Assembly (NCBI GenBank): GCA_051889975.1
Contig: JBJFDJ010000040.1
Span: forward strand, 1-22,713
Source of the DNA: UBA9845 sp051889975
GTDB lineage: Bacteria > Bacillota > Clostridia > Christensenellales > UBA1242
DNA: 22,713 nt
Direction: 5' to 3'
The notes under the pieces were generated by a model that saw only the letters and a list, made by a program, of their open reading frames with translations, made no database searches and was not told the origin of the DNA. Positions 1 through 8,204 of the stretch are shown piece after piece (position 1 is the first letter of the stretch; every line of letters begins with the position of its first letter). A program made the position numbers and the translations under genes.

Positions 1-31
1 AAAAACTTTGCATTATTATTTTAATTTCATT

Positions 32-59
32 TTGATTTTTTATTTTTATATTATATAAT
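32..59 (+). promoter_or_regulatory. candidate promoter of the VirB4-type gene
   Basis: TTGATT at 32-37 and a perfect TATAAT at 54-59 are separated by 16 bases. It would leave a leader of about 105 nt before the start codon at 172. The region is so AT-rich that a chance match is quite possible. A small hairpin (TTTGCA at 135-140 with TGCAAA at 147-152) lies in the leader just before the GGAG ribosome site. Confidence 0.3.
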
Positions 60-171
60 TATTATAATATTGTTTTAAACATTAACAAACCATACTTTTA
101 ATACGTATTTTTATAAAAATTTTAAAACATAACATTTGCATTTTTGTGCAAAATAATTTTGGAGAAAAGTT

Positions 172-2841
172 ATGATTAGATATGTCCCACGAAAAACAAA
201 AGTAAGAATGGAGTTGATACCACATGTAACTTTGCCTGATATTGTCATTGGTTTTGTTGCTGTGCTTATTTTAATTGCAATTTTTGTAAGTAACATTCCT
301 TACAAATTTACCATTGCGCTTGCTGCTTTGGCATTTATCATTTTGCTATATGTTCCGCTTGCTGATGGCGAAAGAGCATATTACACAACAATATTGCTCT
401 TTAGGTTTTTTGCCTTTAAAAAGAAGTATAGCAGGGAGCAAAAGCGTGGTTATGAAAACATAAAGCAACTCATACCATACACTGCCATTGTTGACGACAA
501 ATTTTTGGACTATGGCGAGTATTTTGGCATGGTTTTGCAAGTTATTCCTGTTGAATTTTTCTTGCTGACCGAAGACAAGCAAGACGAGTATATTCGCAGT
601 TTTCAAAATGCGCTTGGCCGTTTAAATGCCGATCAAAATTGCAGTTTGGTTAAAATTAACAAGGCTGTTTTGTATGATGATTACATTCAAGAAGACGAAA
701 AAAAATACGAATCATTGTTAAAATCGCGCGACCATGGCGATGTTAATGAAGCAGAAGTTGAAGGCAGAACATACGTTTTTCAAAGCCGTGTTGCACAATA
801 TATTAGGGCAAATGAAGAAGACAAGATGTATGAAGACTGCTATTATTTGGTTGTTTATGACAAGGACAAAACAACTTTGCAAGACACTGTTGAAGGTATG
901 GAGTCGCAACTTGCAAGTGGGCAATCTCCAATTCACAGCAAGATTTGCAAAGCAAAAGATTTGGCAATATTTTTAAAAGCAAATTACACCAAAGAGTTTG
1001 ACGAGCGTGAAACCGAAAGCAAAGGTGCAGACAGTTTGGTTGAGTGGACGATGCCAGAAACAGTTAACTTTAAGGTTGGACAAACTATCATCGAGGGCAA
1101 GTCATATCGTCAATTTTGTATAACTGACTATCCACTTCAAGTGGGTAATGGCTGGGTGTATGATATATTTAGCATGCCATCAACAAAATGTGTTATCAAC
1201 ATTAAACCAGTTATGCGTTTTGATGCCGAAAAAGAAGTTGATAATGCCATTTTGGAAATGGAAACAAAGACCATGCATTCAAATCGTAGTAGCAAGCAGA
1301 TTGAAAACGAAACTCACTTGCAGACTTTGCGTCAATTGTTAAGGGACTTAAAAAACAGCAATGAGACATTGTATCGTTGCAATTTCTTTATCACATGTGA
1401 AGACTATATGAAAAAAGAAATGAGAGCACTTCTCAGGCAAAAGGGTATGAAGTATAGTGAAATGTTTGGCAGACAAGTTGATGCGTTTGTAAGTAGCAAC
1501 ATATCAAGGCTTGACACTGTTAAAAATCACGTTCGTGCCATAAACGGCACAACTCTTGCTGGCGCATTCCCATTTATCAGCAACACAATCAGTGACCCGG
1601 GTGGCTTTTATTTGGGTTACAACGCAAACGGCAGGGTGTTTGTTAACTTCTTCCGTCGTGACGAAGAACGTGTTAACAGCAACATGATGATTATTGGTAA
1701 GTCTGGTGGTGGTAAATCATTTGCTGCCAAAAACTTACTTAGCAACATGGCAGGCGACAACAGTCGTATCTTTGTGCTTGACCCAGAAAGCGAATATATT
1801 AACCTTTGTCACAATTTGGGCGGAAAGAGCATTGACGTTGGTAGTGGTTTGCAAGGACGTATTAACCCATTCCACATCACGCCAAGTTTAAAGCCAGAAG
1901 ATGAAAACGAAGTTGCGCTTGACGACTATTCTGCGCACCTACAGTTTTTGGAAGAGTTTTTCCACATCATTTTGGCAGGTATGTCTAGTGATGCCTTTGA
2001 AAAAGTAAACAGCCTTGTAATTGAGTGCTACAAAAAGAAGGGAATAGACAGCACAACTGATTTGGAAAAATTAAGACCAGAAGATTTTCCTGTTTTTGAT
2101 GACCTTTACAAAGTTATTGTTGATGGTATGAACAAAGAAAAAGACGAATACATAAAGCGTATTTATCAAACTATGGAGTTATACATCAAAAAGTTTGCGA
2201 CGGGTGGTCGTAACAGCAACCTTTGGAATGGTCCAACAACGCTTGAAACAAAAGAAAACTTTGTTGTGTTCAGCTTCCGTTCATTGCTTGCAAACAGCAA
2301 CAAAACTCTTGCAAACGCACAGATGTTGCTTGTTTTAAGATATCTTAACAATGAAATCATCCGAAACAAAGATTACAACGCACAAATGGGATATGGCGAA
2401 GCCGACCCACAGCGAAGAAAAATCATCATCACTGTCGACGAAGCCCACGTGTTTATTGACGAAGAATATCCAATTGCTCTTAACTTTATGGAGGACCTTG
2501 CAAAGCGTATTCGTAAGTATGACGGCATGCAAATAATCATCACGCAAAACATCAAGGACTTCGTTGGTTCAACGGCAATTCAAAAGCAGTCAACGGCAAT
2601 TATCAATGCCAGCCAATTTACAATGGTTTTGCCACTTGCTCCAAATGATATGACCGACCTTGTTGCACTTTATCGCAACGCAGGTGGCATCAACGAAGAC
2701 GAGCAACAAGCAATTGTTAGGGCAAATCGTGGTGAAGTGTTCTTTATAACATCGGCAAACAGCCGTGTGTTCTTAAAAATTGAAGCGCTTGACCCAATAA
2801 GGCTCATGTTCCAAACAAAGAACTTCTTTAAACAAAGATAA
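172..2841 (+). CDS. VirB4/TraE-type secretion ATPase with fused PrgI-like membrane N-terminus
   Basis: This 889-residue protein is a VirB4-family ATPase, which in the family powers type IV secretion and conjugation at the inner membrane. Residues 24-39 and 45-62 are two membrane segments inside a roughly 90-residue PrgI-like N-terminal region (by topology and position; PrgI is a separate small gene in many Gram-positive conjugation systems). A CagE/TrbE/VirB-like region follows. The C-terminal RecA-like domain has Walker A GKSGGGKS at 509-516, Walker B with DEAH at 756-759, a following ITQN motif, and the LWNGPT motif usual in VirB4. The start is set by GGAG eight bases upstream. No coupling protein, relaxase, VirB6 or lytic transglycosylase is present in the window, and the next gene is 361 nt away behind a terminator. 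It could be an island remnant cut by the window edge or a stand-alone chromosomal secretion motor. The family call is secure; the PrgI fusion is inferred from topology. Confidence 0.92.
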   Translation: MIRYVPRKTKVRMELIPHVTLPDIVIGFVAVLILIAIFVSNIPYKFTIALAALAFIILLYVPLADGERAYYTTILLFRFFAFKKKYSREQKRGYENIKQLIPYTAIVDDKFLDYGEYFGMVLQVIPVEFFLLTEDKQDEYIRSFQNALGRLNADQNCSLVKINKAVLYDDYIQEDEKKYESLLKSRDHGDVNEAEVEGRTYVFQSRVAQYIRANEEDKMYEDCYYLVVYDKDKTTLQDTVEGMESQLASGQSPIHSKICKAKDLAIFLKANYTKEFDERETESKGADSLVEWTMPETVNFKVGQTIIEGKSYRQFCITDYPLQVGNGWVYDIFSMPSTKCVINIKPVMRFDAEKEVDNAILEMETKTMHSNRSSKQIENETHLQTLRQLLRDLKNSNETLYRCNFFITCEDYMKKEMRALLRQKGMKYSEMFGRQVDAFVSSNISRLDTVKNHVRAINGTTLAGAFPFISNTISDPGGFYLGYNANGRVFVNFFRRDEERVNSNMMIIGKSGGGKSFAAKNLLSNMAGDNSRIFVLDPESEYINLCHNLGGKSIDVGSGLQGRINPFHITPSLKPEDENEVALDDYSAHLQFLEEFFHIILAGMSSDAFEKVNSLVIECYKKKGIDSTTDLEKLRPEDFPVFDDLYKVIVDGMNKEKDEYIKRIYQTMELYIKKFATGGRNSNLWNGPTTLETKENFVVFSFRSLLANSNKTLANAQMLLVLRYLNNEIIRNKDYNAQMGYGEADPQRRKIIITVDEAHVFIDEEYPIALNFMEDLAKRIRKYDGMQIIITQNIKDFVGSTAIQKQSTAIINASQFTMVLPLAPNDMTDLVALYRNAGGINEDEQQAIVRANRGEVFFITSANSRVFLKIEALDPIRLMFQTKNFFKQR

Positions 2842-3082
2842 CAAAAACTTGTATATAAAGCCAAGAGCATTTAAATATGCTGATGTAAGTTTATTAAAAC
2901 TTAACTATAATTTGTTTGTTTACATGAGAAAAACCAACAAGGTTTTGCAAACAAAAATATGGCAAATTTGTTTTGTATCAAAACTTTTTATTAAAATCAA
3001 AAATTTGTAAAAAATTAAAAAGTATGTTAAAATATATTTGCAAAATGTTAAAACAAATTAAAATATAAATATTTTGTTTTTG

Positions 3083-3112
3083 GGCTGTGAACAGATGTTT
3101 ACAGTCTTTTTT
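3083..3112 (+). terminator. rho-independent terminator
   Basis: GGCTGTGAAC (3083-3092) pairs with GTTTACAGTC (3097-3106), including two G-U pairs, around the loop AGAT. Six T follow. It would end the ATPase transcript about 240 nt after its stop codon. Confidence 0.75.
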
Positions 3113-3149
3113 GTGCATTATTATATTAAATATATTTTTATATTTGTTA

Positions 3150-3178
3150 TTGCAAAAAGATAATTTGTGTGTTATAAT
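3150..3178 (+). promoter_or_regulatory. extended -10 promoter of the coiled-coil operon
   Basis: TTGCAA (3150-3155), a 17-base spacer and TATAAT (3173-3178), with TGT directly before the -10 (extended -10). The AAGGAG ribosome site at 3189-3194 and ATG at 3203 follow, giving a short leader. Confidence 0.65.
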
Positions 3179-3202
3179 TGATTAAATTAAGGAGATTGTG
3201 AT

Positions 3203-6051
3203 ATGGCAAAGTCAAAAAAGAAAGTTAAAAAAGATGAAAAAGTTGTTTCAAATGACAATACAGCCCAATTTGGTTATAGTCATCAACTCTATGACTCATT
3301 GTTAAACGATAATGAAAATTTGTCACCAGAAAGTTATACGCAAATTGACAGCCAAACTGCAAAAACTGATGTTAATTCCAAAACATTTTTAAGCGATGTG
3401 GATGCGACAAGTGAATTTTACACAAATGTTTCTGATATTTTGCTTGATGACAAATTACAACAACAAAATGAAAGCCAAGCCCAAAACGCACCAGACGAAA
3501 AAGTTGACGAATCTGAGGTTGGTGGTGAAGTTAAAAAATTTGAGCAAGAACTTTTAGATACCAAAAAACAACTTCAAACATATCTCTCTAAATTTTCGGA
3601 TGAATACTTGGAAAAAATCAGAAAAACTGATTATTATAAAGAGCGATTTGAATATTGGAAAGATTACTATTCAAAACGCCGTCAAGAAGCAGAACAGAAA
3701 GACCAACAAGATAAATTGGCGCAAAGTGAAGCTTTGGCAGAAATTGAAGCATATGAAGCAAAGAAAAAAGAAGCAAACAAAGAAGTGCTTTCTGATAAAG
3801 ACAAAAACAACATTAACAACATAAGCAAAGCCGATTGGTTTGTTGACAAAATTGACACTGTGATTGACAATCTTTATGCAAAAGATGCAGATGTTCAAAA
3901 CAAAGAAGCGGAAAACAAAGCTGTTGAAAACAAAGNNNNNNNNNNNNNNNNNNNNNNNNNNNNNNNNNNNNNNNNNNNNNNNNNNNNNNNNNNNNNNNNN
4001 NNNNNNNNNNNNNNNNNNNNNNNNNNNNNNNNNNNGAAAACAAAGCTGTTGAAAACAAAGAAGTTGAAAACAAAGAAGCAGAAGACAAAAATGCCGAAAG
4101 CAAAGATGTTGAGAACAAAAAAGTTGCAAGCAAAGAAGTAGAAAGCAAAAATGCCAAAAACCAAAATGCCAAGTTGGCAGATGAAAATGTTAAGGCCAAT
4201 GAAAACATCGCCAAAACTGTGGCAGATGGTCATTTGGAACTTATCAACAAGGTTAACAAACAAGTTTCTGCCGTTTTGCTTGATAGTTTGCATGACAGTT
4301 TAAAGGGCGAAAGAGACTCTTTGAGAAAAATTGTCACAAAATTGTCAGCCGAAGAAAAAAAATCAAGCAAAAATTTGGCAAAGATATTTGACGAAAAATA
4401 TAATATTTACAATGACGCTGTTGCAAGCTTTGACAATGTTATAAACAAAAAAGGCAATGAAAACAAAAAAGAAGCAGGTCAAAGACAAAAAAATGCTCAA
4501 AATTTTTCAGCAAATCCACAATTAAAAACTGCAAATAATATTTTAATTGACAATTTAAGAAAAACTTACATCGAAAACATTTCTCAATATATGACGAACA
4601 TTATTGTTGGAGAGATAGAAAGTCAAAATTTGCAAGATAGTGTTTTGATTACAAAATCTTCAATTAAAGACGCAGTTAATCAAATTATAATCAATTCAAA
4701 TGCCGAATTTGAAAAAATTGTTAAAAAATTGAGTAAAGCAGAAGAGAAAAAAATAAGCAATTTGCAACAATCAATTGATGAATCAAAAGAAATGTTAAAC
4801 AACAAGGATTTATCAAAAGAAGAAAAAGAAGAGTTGAAATCACAACTCCAAGAAAAACAAAGTGCAATTTTATATGAAAAATTTGATTCAAAATATCTTG
4901 ACTCAAAATATAGCAAACAACTAAAAAAACCTTCTGCCAACTTTGTTATGGATATGGCATTGGAAAAAGAGTTGTCAAAAATATATGATTTAAAATCAAA
5001 AGACAGATTAAACGAATATGCCATTGACGAAAATGAAACAAAAGATATGTCAAACAAAATCATTAAGTTGTTAGGCAAAAACAATGAAATTCAGCTTGAT
5101 TTAAAAGTTAAAGATAACAGCAAGCAAAAAGAAGAAAAATTGCAAGCCCAACCAGCTTCTATCGTAGAAGAGAAACAAGAGATTGTTGAACCAAAACAAG
5201 AGCAACAACCACAAGAAGTGCAAGAAGTTAAAGAGGAAGAGCCACTTGAAGTTACTGACCCTGCAGAAGCAAAAAGGCGTCGTGAAATGTTTGTTGAGGA
5301 AAGGTCAGATGTCTTGATGGGTATGATTGGCTTTACAAAAAGAGGTCTTGCATATGCCGAAGACACAAACAACAAAGAGGCAGCAAAATTTTTTGACAGC
5401 CACTTGGAATTTGCTAGAATTGAACGAACATTTTGGGAATGTCAGGTTTTGGGAGCAAGAACAAAAATTAAAATGGCAATGGATTTTGACACAGATATTA
5501 GTTACTCTGATATACAGTTCTACAATGAAGACTTCAATCTTCCTTTCCATGAATTTTACAAATACAACAGTGCAAATGTTATCAAAAAGATGAAAGAAAT
5601 TGGCACAATTGAAGATGAAAAACCATATTTGGAAATGTTGAAAATTTTTGATAACCTTATGTATGACATACCTTATGTGCAAAAAATTAAAAATCAAAGT
5701 TTAAGAGATACAATTATGATTTTAAGTTGTTTGGTGCCAGAGTATGATGCTTATATCTTATGTTCTAAGTTGTCAAAAAAATGGAAGAATGCAATCAAAA
5801 GTCAATTGGAACAAAAGCCAAGCAAAGATTTGCCATACATTTTGCCAAGAGATGTTGTTAACGAGGCTGACTTAAAACTGATTGATGAAGCGCTTGATCG
5901 CAACGAAGAATACTATCAATGGAAATTTCATAGCAGAGCAGGATACATTAAGAAAAACTTAGAATATTTGCAACAATACAAAGATGAACTTCTTAAATAT
6001 GAAAAAGAAATTTTAAAAGAAAGAGAAAAATGTTTTTCTTTTTGTAAGTAG
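3203..6051 (+). CDS. giant Lys/Glu-rich coiled-coil repeat protein, interrupted by an assembly gap
   Basis: I do not recognise this protein. It starts at ATG 3203 behind AAGGAG and a good promoter, reads to the N run at 3936, and resumes at 4036 in a frame open to 6051. The two parts appear as separate frames only because the gap was given an arbitrary 100 N. Both sides lie in the same pentapeptide array (K-x-A/V-E-N, 15 bp per unit) and share an identical 25-bp flank. The known parts total about 915 residues. Order: acidic polar N-terminus; a coiled-coil-like stretch (about residues 105-200); the pentapeptide array; more Lys/Glu-rich helical sequence; a Gln/Glu/Pro-rich linker (coded near 5140-5270); and a C-terminal region of about 250 residues (5280-6051) with aromatic and hydrophobic residues, probably a folded domain. 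No signal peptide or membrane segment is seen, so it is probably cytoplasmic. A structural or scaffolding role would be a guess. Confidence 0.8.
3869..4173 (+). repeat. 15-bp coding tandem repeats (pentapeptide K-x-A/V-E-N)
   Basis: Lysines recur every five residues on both sides of the gap: units such as KEAEN, KAVEN, KEVEN, KEAED, KNAES, KDVEN, KKVAS and KEVES. At DNA level the units are variants of aaagaagttgaaaac. The array decays toward 4173. The number of units hidden in the gap is unknown. Confidence 0.85.
3936..4035. other. assembly gap (100 N) inside the tandem repeats
   Basis: Exactly 100 N, the usual placeholder for unknown size. The 25 bases before it (3911-3935) are identical to the 25 after it (4036-4060), which explains why assembly failed here. 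Confidence 0.95.
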
Positions 6052-6058
6052 GTGTTAA

Positions 6059-6310
6059 ATGGAAAATAAACAAAAAATTAAAATTTTGGAACTAAGTTTT
6101 CAAATTATGGAAAATCTTTTGATGAGCAAGGAATTTGCGTCAAAAGAAGAAGTTATGAATTCTGCAAAAAAAGCAGTTGATATTTCATCAAAAGACGAAA
6201 AAATGCCAATAGAAATCAAACTTGCTTATGCCGAAGCATATAAAAAACTAAATGGTCTAACATGGGAAGAAATGATTGAAATAAAGCAAATCATTGGCGA
6301 AGATAATTAA
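6059..6310 (+). CDS. small helical hypothetical protein, coupled to the coiled-coil gene
   Basis: An 83-residue charged protein that I do not recognise. It starts seven bases after the stop of the giant coiled-coil gene, with only a weak AGGTG ribosome site that includes the last bases of that stop, so translation is probably coupled and the two products may act together. The sequence looks wholly alpha-helical (many Lys, Glu, Met, Leu), with no membrane segment, signal peptide or cysteine. The C-terminal half (near LTWEEMIEIKQII) looks amphipathic. Its stop codon overlaps the end of the convergent aldolase gene, so the two operons meet with no spacer. It is likely real because of the tight spacing and consistent codon use. 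Confidence 0.72.
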   Translation: MENKQKIKILELSFQIMENLLMSKEFASKEEVMNSAKKAVDISSKDEKMPIEIKLAYAEAYKKLNGLTWEEMIEIKQIIGEDN

Positions 6311-7101
6311 TCAATAAAAAAANNNNNNNNNNNNNNNNNNNNNNNNNNNNNNNNNNNNNNNNNNNNNNNNNNNNNNNNNNNNNNNNNNNNNNNNNNNNNN
6401 NNNNNNNNNNNNNNNNNNNNNNTTCCACCACTTTTAACAAAGTTTTGTTTTAATGCTTGGTCAACACTGCTTGCGCCATGCAACACAAGTGGAATATCTA
6501 TCAAAGCTTTAATTTGCTTTAAACGATTTATGTCCAAATAGCTTTCGCCTTTAAATTTGTATGCGCCATGGCTTGTGCCTATGCTTATTGCAAGGCTGTC
6601 AATGTTTGTTTGCTCAAAAAAATCTTTTGCTTGTTGTGGCTTTGTAAACAAAGAACTTGCACTAGTTATGTTGTCTTCAGTTCCTTTTAAACTTCCAAGT
6701 TCGGCTTCAACAGTGACGCCGTGTTTGTGAGCATAATCAACAACTTGTTTTGTAAGTTTAACATTTTCGTCAAAAGCTTTGTCGCTTGCATCAATCATAA
6801 CATTTGTCCAACCGGCATCTATGCACTTTTTTGCCATTTCAAAGCTCTTGCCATGGTCAAGATTTAAACAAACATCAATGCTTAAATCTTTGCACAAAGT
6901 TTTAACTGCACTTGCAATTACATCTAGCCCCATATAATTTATGGCACTTTCACTTGTTTGCACAATTACATCACAATTTTTGTTTTGTGCGCCATTTAAA
7001 ATCGCTTTTAATTGCTCCAAATTGCTAAAATTAAACGCACCAACGGCATATTTTTGTGCTTGTGCTTTTTTTAAAATAACATTTGCATTGACTAAACTCA
7101 T
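6307..7101 (-). CDS. fba: class II fructose-bisphosphate (ketose-bisphosphate) aldolase, C-terminus lost in gap
   Basis: Class II, metal-dependent aldolase of the Fba/GatY/KbaY family; in glycolysis it cleaves fructose 1,6-bisphosphate to dihydroxyacetone phosphate and glyceraldehyde 3-phosphate. The 226 residues before the gap contain the catalytic Asp82 followed by metal ligand His83 (LDHG), Glu134 (EAELG), His178 (GTSHGAY) and His208 (LHGASS). The start at 7101 has AAGGAG upstream. Family members have about 280-310 residues, so 55-80 residues are missing, more than 100 N can hold; the gap is probably larger than drawn. The final residues between the gap and 6307 depend on gap size, so the exact stop is uncertain (TAA at 6307-6309 or TGA at 6311-6313). 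Specificity for fructose 1,6-bisphosphate rather than tagatose 1,6-bisphosphate is assumed, supported only by the presence of GAPDH nearby. Confidence 0.9.
   Translation of the reverse strand: MSLVNANVILKKAQAQKYAVGAFNFSNLEQLKAILNGAQNKNCDVIVQTSESAINYMGLDVIASAVKTLCKDLSIDVCLNLDHGKSFEMAKKCIDAGWTNVMIDASDKAFDENVKLTKQVVDYAHKHGVTVEAELGSLKGTEDNITSASSLFTKPQQAKDFFEQTNIDSLAISIGTSHGAYKFKGESYLDINRLKQIKALIDIPLVLHGASSVDQALKQNFVKSGGXXXXXXXXXXXXXXXXXXXXXXXXXXXXXXXXXXFFID
6323..6422. other. assembly gap (100 N) in the aldolase gene
   Basis: Exactly 100 N. Missing protein length suggests the true gap exceeds 100 bases. Unlike the first gap, the flanks show no obvious shared repeat. Confidence 0.95.
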
Positions 7102-7330
7102 ATTAATCTCCTTTTTTGTTTTTACTTATGATTTAAATAAATTATTGGTTATATTTATTAAAATTTGCTTGATATATATTTTTGTGCATTTGATATTTTA
7201 AATATTATATAATTAAAATGAATAAAAGCAAACAAAAATTTTATAAATGTGTTGTTTTTACTTTTATAATTTTTTAATTTATTTTATAATGATTATAAAT
7301 AAGTATAATTTCCAACCAAGGAGTGACATT

Positions 7331-8158
7331 ATGAAAAAGATAAGTATTATTGCACCTGTTTTTAATAATGTTTTGCGCATTTTTAAAGTAAATGCTGAAC
7401 TTGTAAATTATTTTAAAGACAAATATAATTTTGAAGTTTTTTATTATTACAAAGGAGATTTGCAAAACAACGCACACGATGACTATCATTTTAACTATCT
7501 TAAAATAGTTGACAATCAAAGCTTTAATGATTGTGTTGTTGATGGGTTTAACAGGGCAGATGGCGATTGTGTTATTGTTGCCGATTTAAACAACGCAGAT
7601 TATCAAGATTATCTAACAAAAATGCTTGTTGAGTGGGAAGCAAAAGCGCAAGTTGTTCTTGTTAAAAAAAATACCAAAGCTGGTTTTTGGGACAAGATAA
7701 AAAATTTCTTTGTAAATATTGGTCATAAAATATATGATTGGTTGTTGAGCTTTGTTGGATTGAATGCCGATTTTTGTGCATATAAAAATTTTCAACTTTT
7801 TAGCAGAGAAGTGGCAGAAGTTATAAAGTCGTTCCCAGAAAAAAACTATTATTTAAGAAACTTTGATTGCTGGGTGGATTTTAGGGTTAGCATTTTATAT
7901 ACAAACAACAAAATCAAAGTTAAAAACAAAACAAAGACATTTACAAAAGACTTTGTTTATTGTTTGTGCTCGTTTGCACTTATGCTTGCAAGCATTGTGC
8001 TTGTTTGTGTGGGCAAAAATGCAGTTCCACAAGCAAATGTTGCAACGTTTGTGTTAATTGGTGCAGGAATTGGCGTTTGTCTTGGCGCATTTTCAATTTT
8101 TTGTTTATACAGGTGGTTTATTTACAAAAAAACTTTGCTTAAAATGAATATGAAATAG
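7331..8158 (+). CDS. degenerate GT2-like (GtrB/DPM1-like) membrane protein
   Basis: A 275-residue protein laid out like a polyprenyl-phosphate glycosyltransferase of family GT2: SIIAPVFN at the N-terminus, a VADLNN segment at 83-88 where active relatives usually have D-x-D-L-Q, a FSREV segment (157-161) in place of the usual DFRL-x-R region, and two C-terminal membrane helices (about 211-228 and 238-258). The first Asp of the D-x-D motif is Val83 here, so metal and nucleotide-sugar binding may be altered or lost. The start is ATG 7331, behind AAGGAG at 7319-7324; a longer reading from 7247 lacks a ribosome site and is AT-rich. It lies 46 bp upstream of the aminopeptidase gene. The fold assignment is fairly likely; catalytic activity is doubtful. 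Confidence 0.7.
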   Translation: MKKISIIAPVFNNVLRIFKVNAELVNYFKDKYNFEVFYYYKGDLQNNAHDDYHFNYLKIVDNQSFNDCVVDGFNRADGDCVIVADLNNADYQDYLTKMLVEWEAKAQVVLVKKNTKAGFWDKIKNFFVNIGHKIYDWLLSFVGLNADFCAYKNFQLFSREVAEVIKSFPEKNYYLRNFDCWVDFRVSILYTNNKIKVKNKTKTFTKDFVYCLCSFALMLASIVLVCVGKNAVPQANVATFVLIGAGIGVCLGAFSIFCLYRWFIYKKTLLKMNMK

Positions 8159-8204
8159 TTGTTTAAATTTTTATTATATGCAAACAATATTTTAGGAGTG
8201 TTTT

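Larger units (their letters stand above)
2842..3202 (+). other. 361-nt intergenic region with terminator and promoter
   Basis: No coding potential is visible. It holds a T-tailed hairpin at 3083-3112 and a good promoter at 3150-3178, so the ATPase gene and the coiled-coil gene are probably separate transcription units. The remainder is AT-rich sequence with a small weak hairpin (AGCAT/ATGCT near 2866-2881) that lacks a T-tract. Confidence 0.6.

Noticed and set aside
3869..4173. CRISPR-like array
   Set aside because: The 15-bp units are contiguous, degenerate and in frame; there are no spacers and no cas genes.
3671..4293. Minus-strand and alternate frames across the first gap
   Set aside because: They are antisense or frame-shifted readings of the pentapeptide repeats and of the arbitrary N run.
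5305..5697. 130-residue minus-strand frame
   Set aside because: Lies fully within the giant coiled-coil gene, lacks a ribosome site and has untypical Cys/Phe-rich composition.
7247..7330. Longer N-terminus of the GT2-like protein from 7247
   Set aside because: AT-rich, no ribosome site, and the family N-terminal strand starts right after ATG 7331, which has AAGGAG.
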